From an uncultured Lachnospiraceae bacterium (GTDB lineage: Bacteria > Bacillota > Clostridia > Lachnospirales > Lachnospiraceae): a stretch of 5,425 nucleotides of DNA. This document shows, piece after piece, positions 1 to 5,425 of this stretch (its first letter is position 1; the number at the start of each line of letters is the position of its first letter). The stretch lies in the NCBI GenBank assembly GCA_902766655.1, contig CACXEL010000377.1, positions 1-5,425 of the forward strand. The letters are read 5' to 3'. The notes below the pieces were generated by a model. The model ran no database searches, had not been told where the DNA came from, and worked only from the letters and a program-made list of their open reading frames with translations. A program made the position numbers and the translations under genes.

Positions 1-549
1 CCCGATGGCCGCCTCGGGCATTTCCGGGAGGAAGCCAAGGACAGGGATTTCATTTTCCCGCTCGATGATGGGCTTCAAATGGTCGTGCATCCGCCGGGAG
101 CACCGGTTCAGGATCACGCCGGCGATACCCGCCCCCTCGCGGAAGATCTGCATCCCGCGCAGCTTGGCCGCCAGCGTAAGGCTCTCCCCCTTGGGTGTCA
201 CCACCAGGATCACCGGTGTCTCCGTAAGGAGCGCGATCCGGTAGGCGCTGGCCTCATCGGTCCCGCCGATTCCGTCGTAATAGCCCATGGCGCCCTCCAT
301 GACGATCTGCCCGGCGCTCCCTGTAGCCGTGACCTCGCGCCTGACCTGCGCTTCTCCCATGAGAAAGAGGTCCAGGTTCCGGCAGGGCACCCCCAGGAGG
401 CGGCTGTGGAACATGGGATCGATGTAGTCCGGCCCGCATTTCATGGAAATGCAGTCCTCCCCCCGCCTCCGCAGCACCGCCAGCACCGCCATGGTGACCA
501 GGGTCTTGCCGCTGCCGCTGTTCATGGCTGAAATCAGAATTCTGCCCAT
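1..549 (-). CDS. cbiA: Cobyrinate a,c-diamide synthase CbiA, N-terminal part (runs off left edge)
   Basis: CbiA is a cytoplasmic, ATP-dependent, glutamine-using amidotransferase that converts the a and c acetate side chains of cobyrinic acid to amides. Only the first 183 codons are here, open to the edge. They cover much of the N-terminal ATP-binding, dethiobiotin-synthetase-like domain; the C-terminal glutaminase domain lies outside. Visible motifs are a P-loop, NSGSGKT at residues 10-16; KCGPDYIDPMFH at 37-48, a CbiA family signature; NLDLF at 58-62; EGAMGYYDG at 85-93, where relatives usually read EGVMGLYDG or similar; and GVILNR at 144-149. The start is ATG at 549, with an AAGGA ribosome site at 557-561 that overlaps the cbiET stop codon, 11 bp separating the two genes. 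CobQ/CbiP is the related alternative, but the GPDYIDP and NLDLF motifs favour CbiA. Family identification is firm; completeness cannot be judged. Confidence 0.95.
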   Translation of the reverse strand, partial: MGRILISAMNSGSGKTLVTMAVLAVLRRRGEDCISMKCGPDYIDPMFHSRLLGVPCRNLDLFLMGEAQVRREVTATGSAGQIVMEGAMGYYDGIGGTDEASAYRIALLTETPVILVVTPKGESLTLAAKLRGMQIFREGAGIAGVILNRCSRRMHDHLKPIIERENEIPVLGFLPEMPEAAIG

Positions 550-560
550 ACGCCGATCCT

Positions 561-1778
561 TCACTCGCCGCCCTCCGGCGGCTTTCTCCCCGTCAAAATG
601 AACACCGGACTCTGCGGCCTCAGCATGCTGAGCCCGGCCACCGTCTCTGTCCCGGTGACCGCCAGCTGCACGGCCGCTGTCTCCTCAAAAAGCTCCTTCA
701 TGAGGGGCAGCGCTGCCCCCAGCGTCTCCAGTGTGACAGCCGTCACGCACAGGATGCCCCCGGGGCGCAGAGCCTCCGCGCCAGTCCGGAGGATGGCCTC
801 CAGCTCGCCGCCGCTCCCGCCGACAAAAATCCTGTCCGGAGCAGGCAGCCCTTCCAGGGCTTCCGGCGCCAGTCCTTCCCTGACGACCAGGTTCCAGGCG
901 CAGAACCTGTCCCGGTTCTGCCGGATCAGGTCCACCGCCTCCGCCCTGCGCTCGATGGCGAAGACGCGGCGGGCGATGCGGGCCATTTCCACGGACACGC
1001 TGCCGGTCCCGGCCCCCACGTCCCAGCAGATGTCGCCCCTGCGGACGTCCATAAGACTCATGACCGCCGCCCGGACCAGCTGCTTGGTCATGGGGACCCG
1101 GCCGCGGATGAATTCGCTGTCGCAGATGCCCGGCACGTCGCGTTCATACCGCGGCGCGGCTTCGGTCAGCATGACAGAAAGAGGCGCGAAGGTCTCTTTG
1201 GCCAGGTCGGCGGCGGTGCCGCGGAGGATGCGTTCATTTTCCAGGGAGAGATTCTCACCGGTGATGACGGGAAGGAAACCCAGCCCCGCCTCTGTGAGCT
1301 CCGCGCAGAGGGTGGCCGGCGTCACGCGGCCGCCGGTCAGGAAGAAGGCCCGGCGGCCTTCCATGACCGCCGCGACCGGATCGCATTCCCGGCCGTGGGC
1401 CGAGAAAATGCCCACATCCTCCCAGCTCGTTCCCACCCGGGCGGCGAGGAAGGAGAGGGAGGAAATTCCCGGCAGGACGCGCACGGGAATCCCTGCCTCC
1501 GCAAGGCCGGCGGACAGGCGCTTCGCACCCGAGTAAAAGCCGGTGTCGCCGCTGAGGAGGACAGCCGCTGCCCCGGGTGCCCCGCACGTTTCCTTCAGCT
1601 TCTTTACTATTCTATCCGGATAGACCTCGCTGACCCGGTCCCCGTGGGCCTCCGCAGGCACCGCTGCCAGCAGGCGTGGCGCGCCGATGAGGAGATTGGC
1701 GGCCAGGATGGCCTCACGGGCCTCCAGCGTCAGGTTGTTTTCATTTCCGCAGCCGCAGCCGATGAGATATACCGTCAC
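561..1778 (-). CDS. cbiET: Fused CbiE-CbiT: cobalt-precorrin-7 C5-methyltransferase / cobalt-precorrin-6B C15-methyltransferase (decarboxylating)
   Basis: This 405-residue bifunctional enzyme combines two SAM-dependent activities. CbiT methylates C15 and decarboxylates the C12 acetate; CbiE then methylates C5. Residues 1 to about 208 are CbiE, a tetrapyrrole methylase fold: glycine-rich start GCGCGN at 7-12, LLSGDTGFYSG at 74-84, VLPGISS at 101-107 and ITGENLS at 172-178. From about residue 220 comes CbiT, a Rossmann methyltransferase: RVPMTKQLVRA at 227-237, the SAM loop DVGAGTGS at 253-260, and FVGGSGGE at 318-325. Total length matches aerobic CobL and fused CbiET proteins. The start is GTG at 1778; no in-frame ATG occurs until residue 139, inside CbiE. 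The start overlaps the cobK stop as GTGA, implying translational coupling. The two neighbouring cysteines in the first glycine loop (positions 8 and 10) are unusual, since relatives commonly have GIGPG or similar there. Confidence 0.96.
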   Translation of the reverse strand: MTVYLIGCGCGNENNLTLEAREAILAANLLIGAPRLLAAVPAEAHGDRVSEVYPDRIVKKLKETCGAPGAAAVLLSGDTGFYSGAKRLSAGLAEAGIPVRVLPGISSLSFLAARVGTSWEDVGIFSAHGRECDPVAAVMEGRRAFFLTGGRVTPATLCAELTEAGLGFLPVITGENLSLENERILRGTAADLAKETFAPLSVMLTEAAPRYERDVPGICDSEFIRGRVPMTKQLVRAAVMSLMDVRRGDICWDVGAGTGSVSVEMARIARRVFAIERRAEAVDLIRQNRDRFCAWNLVVREGLAPEALEGLPAPDRIFVGGSGGELEAILRTGAEALRPGGILCVTAVTLETLGAALPLMKELFEETAAVQLAVTGTETVAGLSMLRPQSPVFILTGRKPPEGGE

Positions 1779-2659
1779 GTCTCCGCCACCTTTCTCAGGA
1801 TTTCTTCCAGTGTAAAGCCCGTCTCCGCGGGCCGGCTGATCACGATGGTCCGGACGCCGCAGCGCCGGGCCGCCGAGAGCTTTTCGCTGAAGCCGCCGGC
1901 GCGGCCGCCGTCCTTGGTGACGAGCCAGCGGATGTCAAAATCGCGGAGCATGACTGCGTTCATCTCCTCGGAAAATGGGCCAAACATGCCGATGATATGC
2001 CTGGGGGCGATGCCGGCGGCCCGGCATTTTTCGATGCTCTCGCTCGACGGGAGCACGCGGGCGTAAATCCGCTCCGCACCCAGACCGGAAAATGCACCCA
2101 CTTCCTTGGCCCCCGTGGTCAGGAGGATTTTTCCCTCCGTTCCCCTCAGGTATGCGGCCGCCGCCTCGGCGTCGGGCACATAGACGATGGCCTCCCGGAA
2201 AAAGGGGGCGACTGATTTTTTGTCGCGGACAGATGACTGACCGGTAGTATCTGGCGCTGTCGCGAGCCGCTCTTCCGGCTTTTCCTCACGCGCCTTCACT
2301 TCCCGGCTCAGAACTGCCCTGCCGTCACTCGTCTTGTCCCCGGGCGTCTCCCCGGCCGGCCTCAGCAGCCGGAGCCGGCGCACACCCGTATCCCGGCAGG
2401 CCTCCTCGATCTCCCGCGTCACTTCCACCGCGTAAGGGTGCGTGGCATCAATGCAGAGGTCCGCGCCGAGTTCCCTCAGACACCGGGCCATGGCCGCGGC
2501 GTCCATCCGCCCGGTCAGCACGGAAATCCCCCTGACCGGGGTCAGCTCCTCCGCTCCCAGCTCTGTCGCGACCGAGACCGTGATCCGGTGACCGGCCTCC
2601 GCCAGAACGGACGCCAGCTCCCGGCCCTCCGTCGTACCGCCAAAAATGAGTATGTTCAC
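1775..2659 (-). CDS. cobK: Cobalt-precorrin-6A reductase CbiJ/CobK with a mid-protein insertion
   Basis: CbiJ/CobK reduces the macrocycle of cobalt-precorrin-6A to 6B using NAD(P)H. Visible family motifs are the N-terminal nucleotide-binding GGTTEGR at residues 7-13, DATHPYA at 71-77, LLTTGAKE at 179-186, GMFGPFSEEMN at 224-234 and VTKDGGRAGG at 247-256 (relatives usually read TKDSG or TKESG), then VRTIVISRP at 269-277. At 294 residues it is longer than the usual roughly 245-260. The excess lies between RLLRPAGE (97-104) and IVYVPDAEAA (158-167), a hydrophilic stretch rich in E, K, R, S and T that has no counterpart I know of in the family. The start is GTG at 2659, 25 bp after cbiH, behind a perfect AGGAGG. 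The 3' end overlaps cbiET by 4 bp. The family call is firm; the role of the insertion is unknown. Confidence 0.94.
   Translation of the reverse strand: MNILIFGGTTEGRELASVLAEAGHRITVSVATELGAEELTPVRGISVLTGRMDAAAMARCLRELGADLCIDATHPYAVEVTREIEEACRDTGVRRLRLLRPAGETPGDKTSDGRAVLSREVKAREEKPEERLATAPDTTGQSSVRDKKSVAPFFREAIVYVPDAEAAAAYLRGTEGKILLTTGAKEVGAFSGLGAERIYARVLPSSESIEKCRAAGIAPRHIIGMFGPFSEEMNAVMLRDFDIRWLVTKDGGRAGGFSEKLSAARRCGVRTIVISRPAETGFTLEEILRKVAET
1786..1791 (-). promoter_or_regulatory. Ribosome binding site of cbiET
   Basis: The coding strand reads AGGTGG here, one mismatch from AGGAGG, 7 nt before the GTG start at 1778. It lies within the last codons of cobK and supports the GTG rather than a downstream ATG as the start of cbiET. 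Confidence 0.5.
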
Positions 2660-2664
2660 ATTTC

Positions 2665-2670
2665 CCTCCT
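2665..2670 (-). promoter_or_regulatory. Ribosome binding site of cobK/cbiJ
   Basis: A perfect AGGAGG on the coding strand, 5 nt before the GTG at 2659. It lies in the 25-bp space after cbiH and fixes the GTG start, which places the nucleotide-binding motif NILIFGGTTEGR at the extreme N-terminus, as is normal for the family. Confidence 0.75.
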
Positions 2671-2684
2671 GCAGCTATCCGCGC

Positions 2685-3413
2685 TCAGACCTCGTAGCCC
2701 CTCGCCGTCACCAGATAGTCTCCGATCCGCTCCGTCGCCGAGTTCCCGACAAAGACCGTCGTGAACATGTCGACCGTCTCCTCCGCCAGCTCCCGCAGGG
2801 TCAGGATCCGCTTCTCCTGACCCTCGCGGCCGATGAGCCGGACCCAGCCGCAGGGCGTGTCCCCGCTCTTCTCCGTCATGAGGATCTCGCAGGCCTTCCG
2901 AAGATTGTCAGTCCGCCGGTGCGAGGCCGGATTGTAAATGCAGACCGCAAAGTCTCCTTCCGCTGCCGCCCGGAGCCTTTTTTCGATGACCGGCCATGGT
3001 GTCAGCAGGTCCGAGAGGGAGATCACGCAGAAATCATTCATGAGCGGCGCTCCGAGCACCGCCGCCCCGGAAATGGCCGCCGTGATGCCCGGCACGATAC
3101 ACACCTCCACATTCGGGTACTCCGCGAGGAGGCTCAGAATCGGTCCCGCCATCCCGTACACGCACGCATCTCCGCTGCAGAGCATGGCCACTGATCGGCC
3201 GCCCTCGGCCGCGGCCAGGGCCAGGCGGCAGCGCTCGATCTCCCGGCGCATGGGCGTAGTCAGAATCTCCTTTTCCGGAAAATCCTCCCGGACCAGGTCA
3301 ACATATACCGTATATCCGCACAGCACGTCCGCCTCCGCGAGCGCCGCCCGGGCGTCCAGCGTCATCTGGCCGGCCGCGCCGGGGCCGAGACCGACGATAA
3401 AAAGCTTTCCCAT
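2685..3413 (-). CDS. cbiH: Cobalt-factor III C17-methyltransferase (ring contraction) CbiH/CobJ
   Basis: CbiH uses SAM to methylate C17 of cobalt-factor III and drives ring contraction to cobalt-precorrin-4, with formation of the delta-lactone later opened by CbiG. The 242 residues match the family's usual length and form a complete tetrapyrrole methylase. Motifs: FIVGLGPG at 5-12, LCGYTVYVDLV at 31-41 (typical of CbiH/CobJ), CSGDACVYGMAGPI at 79-92, VPGITAA at 107-113, IYNPASHRRTDNL at 159-171 and ARGYEV at the C-terminus. Position 84 is Cys (codon TGC), where relatives usually have Gly in SGDAGIYGMA. The start is ATG at 3413, with AAGGAA 8 nt upstream. It is separated from cbiG by 200 bp, although in many genomes the two are adjacent or fused. 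The CYT/GYTVYVDL and GMAGPI motifs make CbiF or CbiL unlikely. Confidence 0.95.
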   Translation of the reverse strand: MGKLFIVGLGPGAAGQMTLDARAALAEADVLCGYTVYVDLVREDFPEKEILTTPMRREIERCRLALAAAEGGRSVAMLCSGDACVYGMAGPILSLLAEYPNVEVCIVPGITAAISGAAVLGAPLMNDFCVISLSDLLTPWPVIEKRLRAAAEGDFAVCIYNPASHRRTDNLRKACEILMTEKSGDTPCGWVRLIGREGQEKRILTLRELAEETVDMFTTVFVGNSATERIGDYLVTARGYEV

Positions 3414-3613
3414 ATCTGTATTTCCTTTTCAACTTCAGCGTGCCCGCCTCAAGCCAGACATCTTCCGCGTTCTCTGTTCTGCCCCTTCCCGGGCAAAGAC
3501 AGCGATCCAATACCTGCTCCTGAAGAGCATTTCACTCTCTCATAACGAGCTTTTTCGGACCCGGCACAAACAACAGCCTCTCCCGGACCCAGCTGCCTTT
3601 CTCCGAGCGCCGC
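3414..3613 (-). other. 200-bp gap between cbiG and cbiH, no convincing gene
   Basis: This is the only sizeable gap in the operon. By my count it is about 56% G+C (111 of 200), against about 70% in two flanking lines I counted. No frame gives a recognised protein. The cbiG frame stays open for about 54 codons after its TAA, another frame is open to a TGA near 3531, and a 31-codon ATG frame runs 3530-3435 without a strong ribosome site; all look like chance. Small symmetries are present: a 5-bp stem with 5-nt loop at 3515-3529, a 6-bp inverted repeat at 3441-3446 and 3490-3495, and a direct repeat CGGACCC at 3556-3562 and 3584-3590. None makes a convincing terminator (no stem followed by a T-run in the reading direction) or a cobalamin riboswitch. 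The last bases hold the cbiH ribosome site (AAGGAA, 3422-3427). It may be a decayed remnant or an RNA processing region. Confidence 0.6.
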
Positions 3614-4603
3614 TTAATGGCTGCCCAGATCTACCGTGAACTTTTTCACTGCCAGCGCCATCGTCACGCCTTCCCCGGCGTGTTTGGGCACCAGAATCGG
3701 TCCTCCGGCCGTGCGCACCGCGCTCCGCTCGCACACATTGTCCGTCCCCACGGTCCGCGCCACGAAGTCCGACCCGTGGAACTCGCCGGCCACCTCGTTC
3801 AGCTCCTCCGCCGTCCATGTGGAAAATGAAAACCCTCTCATTTTGCAGAACTCCACAATCCCCGGCTCCTCCGCCTTCACGTCAATGCTGGCTGCGGCGG
3901 TCACGGCCAGGGGGTGGATGTCATTTCCTGCAAGGAGGGCTTCGTACTGCGCGTCGATCAGCTCCGCCGAAGTCCCGCGCCGGCATCCAATGCCCAGCAC
4001 GCAGACGGGTGGAACCACGAGAAGGCCCGCCGCACCCGCATACCGGTGCACACCGACGATCACGTCCGCTTCAAACGGGTCCTCCGTGAGCGCGAGCTCC
4101 GGCCGAAGGCCGCCGGCGATGGGAAATTCGGAGAAGACCCGAATTATCTCGCCTCTGAGCGCCTTGGCAGACACCTTTTTGATCCCACCCGGGTCCGGGA
4201 TCCGGCAGCCGCTCTCCCGTGCCCAGTCGTCCACAGCCCAGAGTCCGTTCCGGTCAGTCGCCGTGGTGATGACCGCTTCCGCGCCGGTCAGACCGGCGAT
4301 CCGGCGGGCCAGGCGGTTGGCGCCTCCCAGATGCCCGCTCAGAATGGGAATCGCGTAAGCAGCGGTCTCGTCCACGACCACCACCGCGGGGTCCGACGCC
4401 TTGCTCTTCACGAAGGGCGCGATCGCCCGCACCGCGATGCCCGCCGCCCCCACGAAAATGAGGGCCTCCGCAGACTCGAAGGCTTCGCGCGTCCACCCGG
4501 CCAGGGCCCCCTTCCCGGCCCGGTCAGCTTGCCCGCCCAAAGCATCCGCAAGCCGCTGCGCCAGCGCCTCGCCCCGGTCGGAAAATGAAATGATCCGGAT
4601 CAT
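3614..4603 (-). CDS. cbiG: Cobalt-precorrin-5A hydrolase CbiG
   Basis: CbiG opens the delta-lactone of cobalt-precorrin-5A and releases the extruded two-carbon fragment as acetaldehyde, giving cobalt-precorrin-5B. It is specific to the anaerobic pathway. The 329 residues are a normal, complete length. The N-terminal domain shows GWTREAFESAEALIFVGAAG at 36-55 and VRAIAPFVKSKASDPAVVVVD at 58-78 (in part). The central part has ILSGHLGGANRLAR at 87-100 and VITTATDRNG at 111-120, both family hallmarks. The C-terminal CbiG domain has VLGIGCRRGTS at 202-212, GTDNVCERSA at 286-295 and LVPKHAGEGVTMALA at 304-318. The start is ATG at 4603, overlapping the cobM stop as ATGA, with GGGGAGG 7 nt upstream (4611-4617). 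The stop is TAA, and the normal C-terminal motif is reached before it, so the protein is not truncated despite the gap that follows. Confidence 0.96.
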   Translation of the reverse strand: MIRIISFSDRGEALAQRLADALGGQADRAGKGALAGWTREAFESAEALIFVGAAGIAVRAIAPFVKSKASDPAVVVVDETAAYAIPILSGHLGGANRLARRIAGLTGAEAVITTATDRNGLWAVDDWARESGCRIPDPGGIKKVSAKALRGEIIRVFSEFPIAGGLRPELALTEDPFEADVIVGVHRYAGAAGLLVVPPVCVLGIGCRRGTSAELIDAQYEALLAGNDIHPLAVTAAASIDVKAEEPGIVEFCKMRGFSFSTWTAEELNEVAGEFHGSDFVARTVGTDNVCERSAVRTAGGPILVPKHAGEGVTMALAVKKFTVDLGSH

Positions 4604-5376
4604 ATCTTGTCCTCCCCGCTCCCCTTGCGGAAGCCTGTGGTGAACTCCGGCGCGTAGAGCCGGCTCTTTTCGTAGGCGGCCGGTCCCTCCCGGAGGAAAT
4701 CGCCCACCAGGATGAGGGCGAATCGGGTGATCTCATTTTTCACGGCGGCCTCATGAAGGGTGCCCACGGTGCAGCGCAGCAGCCGCTCCTCGGGCCAGCT
4801 GGCCTTGTAGACAATGGCGGCGGGCGTGTCCTCGGAATAGGCGCCCTTCAGCAGGGCCTCGCGGACCCGGTCCGTGGCACCTGCCGATAGGAAAATGACC
4901 ATGGTCGCCCCGATCCCCACGAGCTTCTCCAGCTTTTCCGCCTCCGGAACCGGCGTCCTTCCCTCCATGCGGGTGATGATCACCGTCTGGCTGACCTCCG
5001 GCAGGGTGTACTCGGCCTTGAGGGAGGCCGCCGCCGCGCAGAAGCTGGACACGCCGGGCGTCACGTCGAAGGGAATGCCCGCCTCCCGGAGGGCATCCAT
5101 CTGCTCGCGGATGGCCCCGTAGATGGCCGGGTCCCCCGTGTGGAGCCGCACGGTCTCAAGCCCCTCGGCCTCGGCGGTCCGCATGACGGCGAGGACCTGG
5201 GGGAGCGTCATCTCCTTGCTGTCGTAAATGCGGACCCCCTCCCGGCAGCGGCCGAGCAGGGCCGGATTCACCAGGCTTCCCGCGTAAATGACGACATCCG
5301 CCGCCCCGAGCAGCCTTGCGCCTCTCACCGTGATGAGGTCCGGCGCGCCTGCGCCCGCTCCCACAAAATGTACCAT
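4600..5376 (-). CDS. cbiF: Cobalt-precorrin-4 C11-methyltransferase CbiF/CobM
   Basis: This cytoplasmic SAM-dependent methyltransferase methylates C11 of cobalt-precorrin-4 to give cobalt-precorrin-5A, the substrate of CbiG, which is the next gene. It is 258 residues, the usual length. Motifs counted from the ATG: HFVGAGAGAPDLITVRGARL at 3-22 (relatives usually have GAGPGDP or GAGPGAP), IYAGSLV at 30-36, RLHTGDPAIYGAIREQMDAL at 77-96, VTPGVSSF at 105-112, ITRMEGRTPVPE at 134-145 and IFLSAG at 161-166. YAGSLV and the TRMEGRTP segment separate CbiF/CobM from CbiH and CbiL. A GTG at 5379 is in frame, but I prefer the ATG at 5376: it sits 5 nt after AAGGAG, while the GTG would be only 2 nt away. 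The ATG also overlaps the upstream stop as TGATG. The 3' end overlaps cbiG by 4 bp. Confidence 0.96.
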   Translation of the reverse strand: MVHFVGAGAGAPDLITVRGARLLGAADVVIYAGSLVNPALLGRCREGVRIYDSKEMTLPQVLAVMRTAEAEGLETVRLHTGDPAIYGAIREQMDALREAGIPFDVTPGVSSFCAAAASLKAEYTLPEVSQTVIITRMEGRTPVPEAEKLEKLVGIGATMVIFLSAGATDRVREALLKGAYSEDTPAAIVYKASWPEERLLRCTVGTLHEAAVKNEITRFALILVGDFLREGPAAYEKSRLYAPEFTTGFRKGSGEDKI

Positions 5377-5425
5377 CACTTCTCCTTCCAGGCCGCCGCC
5401 ATGGCGGTCGCATTTTCCGTCGCAC
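5376..5425 (-). CDS. 3' end of an unidentified upstream gene (15 codons, enters from right edge)
   Basis: A reading frame entering from the right edge encodes ATENATAMAAAWKEK and stops at a TGA (5376-5378) that shares its last base with the cbiF start codon, giving TGATG. The overlap and the position of the cbiF ribosome site within this frame suggest a real gene end, as expected in this tightly packed operon. The tail is too short and carries no motif to name the product. By context another cobalamin gene is likely (for example cbiL, cbiD or cbiC, all missing from the window), but this is only inference. Confidence 0.55.
   Translation of the reverse strand, partial: ATENATAMAAAWKEK
5382..5387 (-). 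promoter_or_regulatory. Ribosome binding site of cbiF/cobM
   Basis: AAGGAG on the coding strand, 5 nt before the ATG at 5376, inside the last codons of the upstream gene. Its spacing selects this ATG over the in-frame GTG one codon earlier and suggests reinitiation by ribosomes that finish the upstream gene. Confidence 0.7.

Larger units (their letters stand above)
51..5418. repeat. Dispersed over-represented octamer GGAAAATG / CATTTTCC (8 copies)
   Basis: Exact copies are at 51-58, 1235-1242 and 5411-5418 (GGAAAATG on the minus strand), and at 1970-1977, 2087-2094, 3821-3828, 4580-4587 and 4890-4897 (plus strand). All lie within coding sequence, in cbiA, cbiET, cobK (two), cbiG (two), cbiF and the upstream gene tail. 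Two further copies lack the first G (1404-1410, 4454-4460). Seven of the eight use one of two reading registers, coding Glu-Asn (GAA AAT) or Phe-Ser (TTT TCC). For a sequence of about 63% GC I estimate well under one exact copy expected on both strands. The function, if any, is unknown to me. Confidence 0.6.

Noticed and set aside
598..1536. Long plus-strand open frame of 312 codons opposite cbiET
   Set aside because: It lies wholly antisense to a well-supported cbiET and is rich in Ser, Arg, Pro and Ala, as expected of a mirror frame in GC-rich coding DNA. No domain or motif is recognisable.
3515..3529. Hairpin TGCTC-CTGAA-GAGCA as a terminator between cbiG and cbiH
   Set aside because: The stem is only 5 bp and is not followed by a T-run on the transcribed strand. 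Downstream genes clearly belong to the same pathway.
3435..3530. 31-codon ATG frame in the cbiG-cbiH gap, beginning MLFRSRYWIAVFAREGAE
   Set aside because: The IAVFAREGAE segment vaguely recalls the start of CbiG, which suggested a duplicated fragment. The resemblance is too short, the ribosome site is weak, and the peptide ends quickly, so I do not call it a gene.
3435..3600. Possible cobalamin riboswitch in the gap
   Set aside because: A GGGAAGGGGC segment and a distant 6-bp inverted repeat are present, but the conserved B12-box core (GCCACTG-like) and its supporting helices are not found on the coding strand.
3636..4358. Plus-strand open frame of 240 codons opposite cbiG
   Set aside because: It is antisense to an intact cbiG with strong motifs, has a low-complexity Arg/Pro/Ser/Ala composition and no ribosome site of note. 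It is a shadow frame.
5377..5379. GTG start for cbiF one codon before the ATG
   Set aside because: It is only 2 nt from the AAGGAG ribosome site, whereas the ATG at 5376 has 5 nt spacing and the common TGATG stop-start overlap.
1..5425. CRISPR arrays, tRNA or rRNA genes, insertion sequences, long direct repeats
   Set aside because: None was found: there are no regularly spaced repeats, no cloverleaf-like segments, no transposase-like frames and no terminal inverted repeats beyond the dispersed octamer.

Overview
The window is part of one densely packed operon for the anaerobic (early-cobalt) branch of cobalamin (vitamin B12) corrin-ring synthesis. All recognisable genes are on the minus strand, so transcription runs from right to left. 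CbiG is present, and it is diagnostic of the anaerobic route; no CobG-type monooxygenase is seen. Together with a fused CbiE-CbiT, clear AGGAGG-like ribosome binding sites and GTG starts, this points to a strictly anaerobic, high-GC bacterium, most likely a Firmicute (Clostridia or Negativicutes type). GC looks like about 60-70% in the lines I sampled. The phylum is an inference; nothing in the sequence fixes the species.

Layout in transcription order: the last 15 codons of an unidentified upstream gene (5425-5376); cbiF/cobM, cobalt-precorrin-4 C11-methyltransferase (5376-4600); cbiG, cobalt-precorrin-5A hydrolase (4603-3614); a 200-bp gap with no convincing gene (3613-3414); cbiH/cobJ, C17-methyltransferase and ring-contraction enzyme (3413-2685); cbiJ/cobK, cobalt-precorrin-6A reductase, with an unusual mid-protein insertion (2659-1775); cbiET, a fused C5- and C15-methyltransferase/decarboxylase (1778-561); and the first 183 codons of cbiA, cobyrinate a,c-diamide synthase, which runs off the left edge (549-1). 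Most junctions are overlapping (TGATG, ATGA, GTGA) or separated by 11-25 bp, suggesting translational coupling. The 200-bp gap is the only break.

The gene products act in near-consecutive steps. CbiH contracts the ring and methylates C17, CbiF methylates C11, CbiG opens the lactone and releases the C20 fragment, CbiJ reduces the macrocycle, CbiT methylates C15 and decarboxylates the C12 acetate, CbiE methylates C5, and CbiA amidates side chains a and c. CbiD (C1 methylation), CbiC (the final methyl shift), CbiL and the cobaltochelatase are not in the window and presumably lie outside it.

I see no new biological system here. The most unexplained signal is the octamer GGAAAATG (CATTTTCC on the other strand), which occurs eight times, nearly all inside genes, far above chance for this base composition. 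The next most notable points are a roughly 45-50-residue hydrophilic insertion in CbiJ/CobK and the lower-GC gap between cbiG and cbiH.
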